Source: Arctopsyche grandis
Lineage: Eukaryota > Arthropoda > Insecta > Trichoptera > Hydropsychidae
Direction of reading: 5' to 3'
DNA length: 64,000 nucleotides
NCBI RefSeq assembly: GCF_051622035.1
Contig: NC_135356.1
Span: 1,426,001 to 1,490,000 of the forward strand
Position numbers and translations under genes: made by a program. The notes beneath the pieces were generated by a model. That model was not told where the DNA came from. It did no database searches and saw only the letters and a list, made by a program, of their open reading frames with translations. The stretch's first letter is position 1. Every line of letters begins with the position of its first letter. Positions 32,351 to 44,129 of the stretch are shown here, piece by piece.

Positions 32351-33969
32351 CTGAAAAAATATTTACTCTCATGTATTATTTACTTTTTAACAGTAAATGG
32401 TTATTTATTTTTTTATCTACAGTCGCGGTTTCGGAAACCGGAACACCATAGAAAAATGTGATTTTGCGTGAAATATCAGTGATCTTAAATAAAATAAACA
32501 CCCAAAGTCATTAAAATGGTAGATTATATCACAGTGCTTCATTTTAACGACAATCGTTAAGAAAAGAAACAACAAAAAAAAAGTTAGGGAGAATTTAGTC
32601 CGAGCCGGTTTTTATGACCAAACGCAGTCTCCACAGTTGAATGAAATTTTGAATGAAAAAACACAGTTGAGCGTAAACTTTTAATTTTATTAGTCACATG
32701 GTATTATTTACAAATTATAAAAACTTAATTAATATTTTTCCAGCTTCTCTTAGTCGTCTTCTTAAGGTTACATCACTAATTTCAATTAAAAATTAATCCG
32801 AGATCTCTTTTCTTATCTCTACAGCAGTTTTGAACCGTTTCCGTAAAGTTAATTGAGTTATCAGGCGATCTTGTCTCTCGGATGTGCATCTTTTCGGTCT
32901 CGTCCCCTTCTTACGATCAAAAGTTCCAAAATCCTTTTTCTTTTTCATTATTCTTGACACAGTAGATACAGAAGGTCCCATTTGTTGAGAAATTGATCGC
33001 AATGAATGTCCATAGTCTGCTAAAGCCGCGATTTTTATATTCTCCTCCAATGATAGTTGAATGTATTTTTGCATGGTATTTTTATTTTCAACGATTTCGA
33101 TCCATAAACCTCGAAAGCTCACACTAAAATGAACTCAAATCGTAGAAAACAATCATATGTAAAAGACCCGATCGTTGAAAACCAAACACTTAAAGGGACA
33201 ATATTTTTACTGCCCAAAAATCGTAAAATCACAAGTGTTCCGGTTTCCGAAACCGCGACGGTACCTTGCATTCAATTATATTGTAATAATATTATATAGT
33301 TAAATAAGAAATAATTTTACGTCATCACAATGTTACAACACACACTGCACGAATGCGACAGTATGCTCGGTTCTCGTATTCTTATATTACAGATTTTAAT
33401 AAATACTGACCGTGTCCGTAGACATAGCCTGCACCAAGTTTGGAACACAATTCTTGTCGGTGATTTTCTTCAAGGTAGCCGCCGGCAACAAGCTGGCAGC
33501 GATGTAATTCTTCAGCCTCTTGGACACAGCGATGGAGCAGTTTTGACCACCGTGACCATCACATACGCCAAATATATAACCTGTAAACATAAATATATAT
33601 CAATAATCATTTGAAACGTATAATTTCAAGATTGTACGGCTGTTGCTGCATAAGCAATACACACATACCCGGCGAATGCAAGCATTTGGCCTCGAAGTGA
33701 GTGTCTTCGCATGGATCATTCGACGGCAGCTGATTGAAATCCACCATCTTCACGACTTGGTTCTTCACCGGCGTCCTCACTTCTTTGTATCTTAAAATGG
33801 CCGAAATCTGTCGGGGCATAAACATTTGAAAATATATGCAAAGGAACCATATACATACATACATATGAATATATTATAGAATTGTCCGGGGGTTTTGTTT
33901 GTTCGAACGTGTTTTAAATACGTACATCAATACTTGTAATGACGTTTTCCGGCTGGAACGTGTCGAGGT
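31376..33969 (-). CDS. Pdp: Pyruvate dehydrogenase [acetyl-transferring] phosphatase, mitochondrial
   Basis: PP2C-family Mn/Mg-dependent Ser/Thr phosphatase that dephosphorylates the E1-alpha subunit and reactivates pyruvate dehydrogenase in the mitochondrial matrix. Exons on the minus strand: 33969-33926, 33807-33669, 33580-33411, 32350-31376; all borders are GT/AG and phases agree (441 residues here; human PDP1 is 537). Seen: DFNQLPSNDPCEDTHFEAKC, metal motif GVCDGHGG, LYVANVGDSGAVLG, PPYLSAKPDIQHHRLTNKDK, FLILASDGLWD and YRDDITITIVYF, then an acidic end and stop. Order and spacing fit PDP rather than other PP2Cs (SLLPAATL; H-N-A-D-N-A-E-E-V). The presequence and first residues are not found; the 44-nt exon is the least certain. 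The usual GDSR box reads GDSG. Confidence 0.93.
32420..33261 (-). mobile_element. Tc1-like transposon in PDP intron, internally deleted
   Basis: 27-bp terminal repeats with one mismatch: CAGTCGCGGTTTCGGAAACC on the left and its complement ending CGCGACGG on the right. TA lies on both sides (32418-32419, 33262-33263), the Tc1/mariner target. The minus-strand frame 33122-32793 is the N-terminal helix-turn-helix region (YIQLSLEENIKIAALADYGH, SLRSISQQMGPSVSTVSRIM). After a frameshift comes DVTLRRRLREAGKI, then the catalytic DDE domain is missing. 842 bp against about 1.3-1.6 kb for full elements. Confidence 0.9.
33263..33345. repeat. Piece of dispersed repeat in PDP intron
   Basis: CCTTGCATTCAATTATATTG through AAATAAGAAATAATTTTACG and ATGTTACAACACA is shared with the 59.6-kb and 63.1-kb blocks and, inverted, with 7930-8060. 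The Tc1 element lies directly against its edge. Confidence 0.6.
33411..33580 (-). CDS. Pdp: PDP exon with DGH metal-binding motif
   Basis: Begins in phase 1 and completes the glycine codon split with the previous exon. Encodes YIFGVCDGHGGQNCSIAV and KRLKNYIAASLLPAATL, ending at a GTCAGT donor. Confidence 0.92.
33669..33807 (-). CDS. Pdp: PDP exon (ISAILRYKE ... CLHSPG)
   Basis: Acceptor CCCCGACAG, donor GTATGT. Encodes ISAILRYKEVRTP and VDFNQLPSNDPCEDTHFEAK, matching the PDP segment VTSILKANE ... DSNQL in position. Confidence 0.9.
33926..33969 (-). CDS. Pdp: PDP upstream 44-nt exon (probable)
   Basis: Acceptor TTCCCCGCAG, donor GTACGT. Encodes LDTFQPENVITSID in phase with the next exon. The family has x-P-x-x-V at this point, which supports but does not prove it. 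Confidence 0.6.
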
Positions 33970-34836
33970 CTGCGGGGAATTGACATATTGTATGCAACCC
34001 TACTAATCACGGTGATTGTTTTCATGCACACTGTTTCTGTGCGCACGTGTCCGGCTCTATAATTTTATTCATGGCTGTCCTCCGATGAAGCAAACCGAAG
34101 GGAGACTTTGCGAGGAAGGTTGGGTCAAGGTTGTTGGCTGTAACTTTAAGGATGTGTATAGCGAATACTTATCAACGGCGTCTGAAGATTGAACTAGAAC
34201 TTCCGTTTCAAATGCTGTCCATTTCAAACATTTTGCGTCTTATGAGGAAAGTCTCCGAGTCACTGCCTCATATGTACATATATCAGAGATGGCCGAATCT
34301 TTTTTTCTTTCGACTAATAAAGGACGAATACCAGTCAAGAAATTGATATTGTTCTAGCATCTTTTCGAAGGAAATATCTGCAATGAATACTTATGGTATT
34401 TTAGTACCCGCTATGCCCGTTCATTGAGACTATGTATTGTTGTATTAAATTACTGTTAACTAAATACTTTTTTCTGTAGGCAAGATATTATCTAGCTGCC
34501 AACAGAGATGTTCATTTTATTTAATAAGATATATAAATTAATATTTTGAATAAAAATATCAATAATTTTATTTTACTACCGCCATCTATGTATAAAACTA
34601 AAGACTACATAGACCATATATCGCCCAGATTTCATATTTGCAAACTTCAAACGCGTCTTAAACGATATTTTATCTCTATCGTAATGGCGGAGGATCCATT
34701 TACTTATATTGATGACCAAAATGAGCAATATGGCAAAGTATGAAAACGATCGGATAAGAGGCAAATTTTTTCCTGAATTGTAATCGTAAAGGAGGTTTGT
34801 AAAAATAATACTCTCAAAGGAACCGAATGATGTTTA
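33970..34836. other. No further PDP exon or other gene seen
   Basis: Should lie upstream of the PDP exons. No presequence-like exon with matching phase was found. The frame 34546-34743 has no domain. Confidence 0.35.
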
Positions 34837-34840
34837 TTAA

Positions 34841-35085
34841 CCATTTGAGTGCTGACGTCTTTTCTGTTGAAAGCCCGCCACGCTAAAAATTTCGCCAACA
34901 TTTCCAACTAGAATTATTTAGAAATCCAATAGAAAGCAGGTGTAAAAAGTGTAGCTAATCCAAACAAACACTAGATATCTACTGGCGAGGATTTTGAGTT
35001 TTGTAAACTTGTGTTTAGACTCTCTAATATATCTTGCAACAATATAAAATAATCAAAAGAATGCATTTTTCCAAAACTTCTTTAT
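34841..35085 (+). mobile_element. piggyBac-like MITE, 3'-truncated
   Basis: Starts after TTAA (34837-34840) with CCATTTGAGTGCTGACGTCT and follows the 30.5-kb copy through AGACTCTCTAATATATCTTG to CATTTTTCCAAAACT, then stops. Confidence 0.7.
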
Positions 35086-36319
35086 ATAAAACTACTTCGA
35101 CATTAGGAAAATATCGCTTCAGCTTGTCTAATATATAATTTCGAGACCTTATTTGTAAGTATGTATGTGTTCATTGTTCGCCGTGCATTGTTCATCTTCT
35201 TGATGAACCTTTTTGTTTGCACTCTAGCTTTGTAGTTTGCCCTGTTTTCTGGAAAATACACCCAAATTGCCCTGTTTCCTGGAAAAAGCACGCTTCCGGT
35301 CCTACCTCTAGTATGTATCTTTGGTTGGGAATTTCGTAAACAAGGCAAAAGTCCTATGACGACGAGTCGATTTTTTTTTATTCATATAAATTGAATAAAA
35401 AAATAAATGAATATTTACTATTAGATTCGCCATATTTACGCTGTTTATATCAAAAATACTAAGCGAAGCCGAGTGAAACAACTAGTAGTCTGTAATTTAC
35501 AAAAATCGATTTAAATGATTTGTCTATTGATAATGTATGGGAACGATTTAAATAAGTAAGAGATAAGAATAGTCGGAGGATTGTGAAATTATAAAACATC
35601 TAAAATGAGTGGTAGAATTTTTGAAAACGGCTATTAAATATAAAAATGTGCTTTCCTGAATTGAAATGAATTGCGTTCGATTCGAAGCCTCCCCTATTAT
35701 GTACATTTTGTCGTTTTTTTTTATATAAGCATATTTCAGAGTGTTTTTGTCGTATACGATTGAAATATTCACATCTTCATAATGTATTTATAAATATTCA
35801 ATATTTTATTTAGGTGTGTGTGGGTGTGTGTGTGTGTTCAGATTCGAACAAACGTGTTGATAAATAATAAACGAGAGCGTGAGGTTTTCCCTATTGCAAA
35901 ATTTTCCAACTCGTTTCCCTGTAAAATTTCAGCGCGATGGAAAACAAACAGCACTAAAAATAAAAATAAAACCAGCACGTGTCCCGTTGCAATCGACGGT
36001 TATTAAGGCTGTGTGCGAAATGCGTGCTTTATAACGAATCCAATAAACCCAGTTGCAGCATTCGATGCACGTATTTTGTAACCTTGCCCTTTTATCCGCT
36101 GAACCATCACTGAATGCGACAAATGGAAAATAACGAAAGCAGGCAAACGACGACACGTGCAAATCTCATGTCAGATATAACTGTCATGGGAACGATTCGT
36201 CTGAGAGCTTCAAAGGGACTGGGTCTTATGTCGCAACTAAAAGGAGGTGACCTACATATAATGAGGCAAGCGAAGCTATTTGTAGTTGCAATTCTGAATA
36301 ACTATGTAGGTGCATATAT
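35086..36319. other. No gene seen; MITE end at 35280-35312
   Basis: GCACGCTTCCGGTCCTACCT at 35290 equals the right end of the small MITEs at 45.6-45.8 kb. A short tandem GCCCTGTTT-CTGGAAAA repeat lies at 35238-35290. No coding signal. Confidence 0.4.
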
Positions 36320-36327
36320 AATATATG

Positions 36328-36540
36328 CAGTGCCGGTCTTACACCCAATGGCGCCCTCGAGCAATTATTTCTATTAACCCCCTTAGAAAAAAATTTCGCC
36401 TTTGGCGCTCTAATTTTAAATTTTAAAGCGCCTTTGGCGTATCGTGCGGCGCCCTAACTTATTTGGCGCATCGTGCGGCGCCTTAACTTATTTGGCGCCC
36501 TCGGGCCCATCCCGACCCAGCCCCCCTAAAACCGGCATTG
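36328..36540. mobile_element. hAT-type MITE with perfect 8-bp duplication
   Basis: Ends CAGTGCCGG and CCGGCATTG. AATATATG flanks both sides (36320-36327, 36541-36548). The interior has repeated TTTGGCGC, TCGTGCGGCGCC units. Sister copy at 52432-52630. Confidence 0.9.
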
Positions 36541-36719
36541 AATATATGTAATCTACCAAGTAGACAGTGGGTACCAGGTCCTTCTAGGAACCTAAATAGT
36601 ACATAGTACTGAACAAAGCAAGGTATACAGAGGTAGAGATTTGCCGTAGAGGTTCGTAAATAGAAACTGTGTATTTGAGGTAGCTGGAAATATCGAGAGA
36701 CTTTGCTTTTGAATCATTA

Positions 36720-37261
36720 TAAGCCAAGGCATTTTGCCAACACGTCCATGGGTTTGAAAAATGCTGATGGGAGTTGTATTTTGAGCATGTACAAAGTAAA
36801 CAAGAATACTACCCGCTAAGCCTTTCCAGGTAGCATTGAAAAAAAATGCATTGAACATGGGTCGTGTAATCCGTGTCAACGTTTATAAAGACTGGGTTAC
36901 ACCGGAATTTCTGAATTTATAACCATAGCAGAATTTCTCGATTGGAAATCCCTAACTGCTGAGTATTTTAGATTGTGGCTTGGCATTTAGATTGTGAGCA
37001 TTACATTTAAACAACAATGAAGAAGATGCAACTAGTTTTGGAAAAATGCATTCTTTTGTTTATTTTATATTGTTGCATGATATATTAGAGAGTCTAAACA
37101 CACCTTTACCAAACTCGAAATCCTCGGCGGTAGTAATCTAGGGTTTGTTTGGATTCGCTACAATTTATATACCTGCTTTCTATTGGATTTCCAATTAATT
37201 ATAGTTGGAAATGTTGGCGAAATTTTTAGCGTGATAAAGACGCCAGCACTCAAAGGGTTAA
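36720..37261 (-). mobile_element. piggyBac-like MITE, reverse copy
   Basis: The right end CAGCACTCAAAGGG meets TTAA (37258-37261). Internal blocks match the 30.5-kb copy in reverse. The left end is eroded. Confidence 0.7.
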
Positions 37262-37265
37262 TACA

Positions 37266-37860
37266 CTAGTATTATATGCCCGTCGATTTCAAACGGATGG
37301 CATCGGGAAGGAATCGATACACAATATAGAATAAAGTTATATGTTACTATATATAAATATAATGTAAGGTAATTTAAAGCACGCGCATGTATTAACCCTT
37401 TGCCCGCGTCACCAAATTTAGCGAACATGCCCTGTACGCGGCTGCTTTTTTGCGAATTTTGCTATCGCGTTTTCAACTATAAATATAGGTTGTAATGTTT
37501 TTTTGAATTTTACAACCTATATTTTTTTTTTTTTGACTACTGCCATCTATTGAATTTGGTAAAGTATACATTTAGTAATATTTTCAACCAAGTTATAAAA
37601 TTTTAACACAATGGCCGGCTCTTATACAACTTCCAAGACATCTATGCGTGTCTCGCGCGCTGAGGGCATGTTCGCTAGGACATGTATAGTAGTCGTACGC
37701 GGTGGAAAGGTTAATAGTACAATGTTGAGTGCAAGCATCACACGCTCGCCGATCTAACCCGTTCAAAATTATGAATGAATGTGTGTGTGTGTGTCTCTTC
37801 GTGGATGTGTGTATGTGTGTACGCTAAATTCAGGCGCGCTGAATATCAGGAGCACAAGTC
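37266..37860 (-). mobile_element. Helitron-like element, second copy
   Basis: CTAG at 37266-37269 with a hairpin (CCGTTTGAAATCGACGG) inside, as in the copy at 20757. It continues to CGTTCAAAATTATGAATGAA and a GT tract at 37778-37830. A different MITE (37396-37710) interrupts it near the place where the first copy carries its own MITE. Confidence 0.6.
37396..37710. mobile_element. Second piggyBac-like MITE family at TTAA
   Basis: TTAA on both sides (37392-37395, 37711-37714). Ends CCCTTTGCCCGCGTC and, inverted, CCTTTCCACCGCGT. GCGAACATGCCC is repeated inverted inside. 315 bp, no coding. Confidence 0.75.
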
Positions 37861-37959
37861 AAACGCTCCACCCCCCCCCCACTTCCCCGCGACATCCCTA
37901 TGCATAACGTATCTACTGGTATTCTAAAATTTGTTTTTTTTTAAAACTCCATATTTGTC

Positions 37960-39260
37960 TACGTGTATATCGCGGCACCGAAGCTTTTGTGTTTTGCTCG
38001 ATTGGCTCGAAGCTCGATATCAGAAAGCTCCCTTACGAAAATCCAGGACAGCGCCGGGTATGTCTATCCACTGTGCAATTCCACAATTTTAACTATAGTA
38101 GAACCCCCAATTAGATATATCTCACTAGAGCAAAAAAGTCGTAGACATGTTTGGAATGGGTTCAGAATGCGAGTTCAAAGGACTATTCGTATAAAAACAC
38201 CCGGGTAGCGCCAGGCATGTGTGCCCACTGCAATTACACAGTTTTCAATGAAAAATCTCAATATGGTAAGCTATGCAGTATTGAAGCTTTGACCGTAGAC
38301 GTTTTTTAAATTGGTTCAAAGCTCGATATCGGAAAGCTCCCTTGCGAAAATCCAGGACAGCGCCAGGCATGGCTTCCCATTGCGCAATCCCAGTTTAAAT
38401 ATAGCAGAACCACCAATTAGGTATATCTCACAACCGTAACTAAGTCGTAGATGTGTTTCGAAAGTTCGAAAGGCTATTCGTAAAAAAATTCCCGGGGAGC
38501 GCCGAGCATGCGTGCTCACTGTACAATTCTCTAATTTTCAATGTACAATCTCAAAATTTGGTTCAAAGCTCTAAGTTTTAAATTGGTTCAAAGCTCGATA
38601 TCGGAAAGCTGCCATACTGAAATCCAGGGCAGCGCCGGGCATGCGTGCCCATTGTGAAATTCAACAGTTTTAACTATAGCAGAACCGCCAATTAAGTATA
38701 TCTCTCAACCATCAAGTCGTAGACGTGTTTGGAAAGGACTCAGTACGCGAGTTCAAAGGACTATTCGTATAAAATTCCCCGGGCAGCGCCGAGCATGCCT
38801 GCTCACTGTATAATTTATTAATTTTCAATGTAAAATCTCATAATTTTGGTATGCTATGTACATATCGCGGTACCTAAGCTTTGACCGTAGATGTGTTTTC
38901 GATTGACTCGAAGCTCGATATCGAAAAGCTCCCTTACGAAAATCCAGGACAGCGCCAGTCATGTCTATCCACTGTGCAATTCCACAGTTTTAGATTGGTT
39001 CAAAGATCGATATCGAAGGGCTCCCATATACAAATCCAGGGCAGCGCCGGGCATGCGTGCCCATTGTGCAATTCCACAGTTTTAAATAAAGCAAAACCTC
39101 CAATTAGGTATATCTCTCAACCGTAAATAAGTCGTACCTGTGTTTGGAGAGGGCTCAGGACTCATATTGAAATCCATGGCAACGCCATGCACGTCTGCCC
39201 GTTGTGCAATTCCACAGTATTAAATATAGTAAAACCGCCAATAAGGAACATCTCACAACC
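37960..39260. repeat. Degenerate tandem array, period about 270-320 bp
   Basis: The landmark GCTCGATATC recurs at 38012, 38321, 38593, 38913 and (GATCGATATC) 39005. Each unit has CCAGG-CAGCGCC-GGCATG followed by CCACTGTGCAATTCCACAG and ACCGCCAATTAGGTATATCTC. Units within a copy are themselves partly duplicated (a second AGCGCC-GCATG box). Short open frames inside are repeat translations. Confidence 0.85.
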
Positions 39261-39868
39261 TACTATTTTAGTATTTAGATAATCAATTGCAGTACCGAAG
39301 CGTTGTGTTTTAGATAAGGTCAAAGTTGATTTATTTTTCATTCGCCCGTGTGAAGCCGACTAATATGGCGAAAATAGCATTCAAAAGATGGAAGGCGGTT
39401 ACTTTGAAACAATATATGTAAATGTGTAAAGAAAAATTAGCACATAGCACAATGCTTTAAATATATCACACGGGTTCGATCCAACCATGAACTTGAACTT
39501 TTTGACACGTGACGGGAAAACGATTCAATAGTTTAAAAATAAAACAAACGGAGATTTGAACTTGAAATAATAAAAAGGGATCATTTGAGCGACGATGCAT
39601 TAAACGATTCACGTGGCTGAATTATTATAAACAACTGTTTCCCGTTGAGAGTTCATGGTCAGGTGCAGTGTTCTCGGTGAATTAATAAAAATCAACATTG
39701 ACCGTCCCTTGATATAATTTGCAGGTTTCATCTAACAGTAATCATAAGACGATTCCATACAAAAAAATCTACATATGGAAATATATTATTATAACCAATT
39801 ACACTGTTCGACACGAAAAATGGTTCAGAGACGAGCTATGACTTTTCTTATAGATCTATGCCCAGTAA

Positions 39869-40480
39869 ATACGAATCTGGTAATAAAAAGTGTTGATTGG
39901 CTCGAGATTCGGAGATATATGTGTTTTTTAAATCGCGCGATTTTTCTATATCTTGGTGTTGTTCGGTCGATGTCTCAAAATCTGTCAATTTCCTGTGCAA
40001 AATTAATATTGGAATCTATAGTCGGGTATTTTATCTTTTATTTGTAGTACTTTTCAGCTTTCGAATCTCTCTAAGTAGTGGTCCAGTTCAAATCAAAAGT
40101 CAAAAGTACGTATTTTCACTTGTGATTTTTTCCCACTGTTAATACTATTTTATATTTAGTTTTTTCTATTGAAACATGTTTATTGGGATAGTTTTCTAGC
40201 CACGCTATTTTTTGTTTTCGTTTAAAAGGGTTACTTGGAAGTGTGCTGAATTTTAAATCGGTAAAATTGCGAGCTAAAAGCTCGTACTGGTATTTACTCG
40301 TATTTACACGAATCTAAATTGAATTAATAGGGATAATGTATTTAAATTGTCTTTATGTGAGAATTAAATAAAATTCCACTTAGAAAAATCATATTTTGAC
40401 TATTCTTGTGGACTAATAAAAAAAAATCGTTTATTTTATCGAGGTAAGCCAGTTATCAATAGAATTTTTGTTATTCAAGA
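39869..40480 (+). repeat. Dispersed repeat, longest copy
   Basis: Collinear with 13676-14181. It extends further through the CCACTTAGAAAAATCATATT and GAGGTAAGCCAGTTATCAAT blocks, which also occur at 1210-1300. Confidence 0.7.
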
Positions 40481-42410
40481 ATTTTTGAATTCCCCACTGG
40501 AGATGAAAACCTGAAACACGTTTTGTATACGACATGAATCATTATCATCCGCAACATACATGCTGATCTCCTTCACTTCGAGACCCATTCTTTTGGAGAT
40601 TTACCTAAAGACAAATCGGACAATCTGTTGCTGGAGGCTTAATAGAAGCTTTTAACTACTAGCATTGAAACATACTATCGAATTGTTCGCATTCGTACAA
40701 TGTGTTGTAACATTTTATTAAATTATTTATTTTTTACTAGAATAATAGAAGCGCCTTTACCAATACATTGCCTGTGTCATAATAATAGGCGCAACGTTTC
40801 CATGACTACATACAGATACACACGCACGGAATAGAACCGGGGTCATCACATTTTCACTACATAAATAAAAGTTTTATTTTGATATAAATTTATTTACAAT
40901 TTGAGCATATGGCGGTGTTGGGCGTTGATAGCCAATCCGTTCTTTTCTCAATTGGCGGATTATTTTTGTCCACTTTTTTTGCATTTGTCAATGTTTTTAC
41001 ATTTATTTAAAAATAATTTTTACATTTATCTGTTGCCACCCCTGAAATTGTATGTAGAATGCATGCATTCGCCATGACAATTTTAAAACCTGTCAAACTA
41101 CGATGTTAATTGAATAATATGTTACTTAGATGATTAATTTATTTATAAAAATGTATCCCATGTTGTTTATTGTGTATTTTTGGATGCATTGTGCAATTTT
41201 CTTGCAAATCTTCTCAAATTTCTTGCGAGTAAATTTAACAAACAATCGGACATATGTACATACGTCGAGCACCAAACATCAAAAACGACTATGAAAGGTC
41301 CACAGACCTTTTCCACTAGACAACAATACGACACCTAAGGCCACTTCTATTATTATAAAATTTCTCTGCGTATTCCATATATAAATTAATAATATCAGCA
41401 ACTTACGTATTTAATATTAAAATTTTACTAATGTAAATATTTCAAAACGCGAACTTAAAACTGACAAAAAATAAAAGTCAAATTATACACACGAACAATG
41501 TTGTATTTCTTGACCAAAATGCAAGGTATAATAACTATCCAGCAATGCAAGGTAATATCCCAGCACAGCAGTGAACGGAAAAGACTATTTCTATTTATAC
41601 TATAAAGCAACGCACGTTCAGACAAGTTTTGGCCGAGTGCAAGGAAAAATCGGCTTGCAAATACGTTACAGAGCGCGACGATACGGCGCAATATTATTTG
41701 CGTCGTATCGCACTTTCGCACGTATTGCGCACTTTCGTCAGTGCGCGTGCACTCGCTATTATGACGTAACGGCGTGCGTGAATATATCCATAGTGCCTGA
41801 AGAAAACCGATTTTGCTTGTTACGTTACGGTGACGTACATATACTGTTGTATAGTATGAATAGATTATATCGGCTACTGCTGGTACGTCTACACCACCTA
41901 CACGTTACAAAGCATATTAATGTGTCCATATATGCAGAATGTAGCAAACACTTTCTATGATGTTGCTTACGTGCAATTGCTGGTATGTACTGTGTCAGTA
42001 TAAATAGATCTTAATTCGTTTATAAATAATTAATACGGATTGTATTCAAGAGACGGCATACATTTCTATTAGATATTGATGAACACAAACTTATCTTCGA
42101 GGTGCAAATATCAATATTTAATAGAGCAAAGTTGAATGTATGGTTCTGGAATAATGACTATGTATTTTATGAATATGTATGTACTTATGTCGAAAGGAAA
42201 CACGGAATGCTTTGAAACTTTACATTGTCTGTGGAAGAGTTTTTCAGATTTTTGAAAAACTTCTCTGGTGTGTGTAATTCCGTAAGAAAAGTCGTAAAAT
42301 AATAAGAACCATTTATCGAGATTTTTTTCGAGAAGAAACTTGATGTGGGAATGAACAATTAGGGGTACAAAGGTATTCGTAAATTTTCGCTTGAAAGATT
42401 TTTTTCAGAT
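40481..42410. other. No gene seen
   Basis: Contains a palindrome-like GACGATACGGCGCAA...TTGCGTCGTATCGC at 41676-41712 inside a GC-richer patch (41630-41790). The open frame 41571-41960 through it lacks any recognisable domain. Confidence 0.4.
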
Positions 42411-43008
42411 GTGTGTGATTATGATGCAAACATGTTGTACATACATATATAGAAATAGGCACTCCGACATAAGCGCGAAAGGCTAGAGTGCGCTGTAAGG
42501 CACCCCGACAAAAGCGCGCAAAACAATAATAAATAAAATAATGAAAGTTGACAACCCTTGACTCGCAGTGTGAAATATTTACCATCATTTCGTCAACGAG
42601 AAAGGTGGAGGTTGAGACTTGAGAGCCACTGATTTACGCCGAAATTCTTTCAAAGAAAATAATTTGTACCATTGTATGTATGTAACTATGATGCAAACAT
42701 GTTGTACATACATACATACATATATAGAAATAGGCACCCCGACAAAGGTGCGCAAAGCTAGAGCGCGCAGTAAGGCACCCCGACAAAAACGCGCAAAATA
42801 ATAAATTAATAAAATAATGAAAATTGACAACCTCCAACTCGCAATGTGAAATATTCAGTGAATATTTCACATTGCGAGTCGGCGTAAATCAGTGGCTCTC
42901 AACGTCCACCTTTCTCGTTGAAGAAATGATGGTGAATAGTATTGAGGGCCAATGATTTACGCCGAAGTTCCTTCAAAGAAAAGAATTTGTACCATTATAT
43001 GTACCTAT

Positions 43009-43382
43009 GGCCCGAATGTGAAACGCCCGAAAACGCAAATATCGGAAGGCAAAGATCGAAAATCGAAAGATCTTAAGTCGAAAGATAAAAAAAGGGTGCA
43101 TGGTAAACGGTACATACTCACTTAATTTGCGCGAGCAGGATACAACAGGAACAAGAGGAACAGGCTTTTTCTCCCGTATTCTGCGCGCGAACATTAATAC
43201 GGGAGGATAAGTTTGTTCCTCTCGTTCCTGTTATATCCTGCTCGCGCAAAATAAGTGAGTATGTACGTGAGTATGTACCGTTAACCATGCACCCTTTTTT
43301 TTGATCTTTCGACTTAAGATCTTTCGATTTTCGATCTTTGCCTTCCGATATTTGCGTTTTCGCGCGTTTCACATTCGGGCCC
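43009..43382. mobile_element. Foldback MITE, copy 1 (374 bp)
   Basis: Arms of about 160 bp: GGCCCGAATGTGAAACGC on the left, its complement on the right. Both arms contain GCGCGAGCAGGATA-AACAGG and GTGCATGGTAAACGGTACAT. The centre lies near 43187 (TCTGCGCGCGAACATT). Copies at 48120-48509 and 60419-60595. Confidence 0.85.
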
Positions 43383-43433
43383 GTCACAGAGACTGGTAAC
43401 TATGATGCAAACATGTTATACATTAATACATAC

Positions 43434-43501
<68 letters not shown>

Positions 43502-43529
43502 GCGCGCAAAGCTAGAGCGCGCAGTAAGG

Positions 43530-43701
43530 TCCGGGCCGCACCGTGCGACTTGCGAGCGACTTGGTTGAGGGCGACCAGACCAATGTATGCAGGTAGATTG
43601 GGACATGCCACACCCGTCAAATTGTTTCTCGCACACATTTCCATACATTTTTTCATGTCGCGCAACTAGTCGGCCGACGAAGTTGCACGGTGCGGCCCGG
43701 C
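43530..43701. mobile_element. MITE with GC-rich TIRs in a known empty site
   Basis: Ends CCGGGCCGCACCGTGCGACT and the complement of GTTGCACGGTGCGGCCCGG. TAAGG flanks both sides (43525-43529, 43702-43706). The uninterrupted sequence GCGCAGTAAGGCACCCCGAC in the neighbouring tandem copy (42757-42780) is the empty site. TAA alone could be the duplication, as in Harbinger elements. Confidence 0.8.
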
Positions 43702-44129
43702 TAAGGCACCCAGACAAAAGCGCGCAAAATAATAATACATAAATAGTGAAAATTGGCAACCCTTGACTCGCAATGTGAAATATTTACCATCATTTTACAT
43801 AACCAACGAAAAATGGATTTAACTCGTGGGTAAAAATAGCATTGTATGTACGTACATATATGTATGTATATTGTAAAATTAAGAAAAAATAAAATAAAAT
43901 ACTATTGATTTTAATGTTGACTAAAAATAACTTTTTTTAATTTCAAAATACTTCCGAATAAATCCTCGTTTACTTTATTAACACTTGTCGCACTGTGAAG
44001 GCTAGCGAATGACCAGGATTTATATTTTATTTTATATCTCCAAATATACTGAACGCTTCTATGAGTCGAAATATGCCATTACGAAATAAAAACATTGATC
44101 AATATTAACAGAAATACCGCTTCAACAAT

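Larger units (their letters stand above)
42418..43800. repeat. Three tandem copies of a unit, interrupted by two MITEs
   Basis: The unit starts TATGATGCAAACATGTTGTA, continues AGAAATAGGCACCCCGACAA, GCTAGAGCGCGCAGTAAGG, GACAACC-TTGACTCGCAATG and ends near GATTTACGCCGAA. Copies begin at about 42418, 42688 and 43398. A foldback MITE (43009-43382) separates copies 2 and 3, and another MITE (43530-43701) splits copy 3, which also has a TA tract. Confidence 0.75.
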
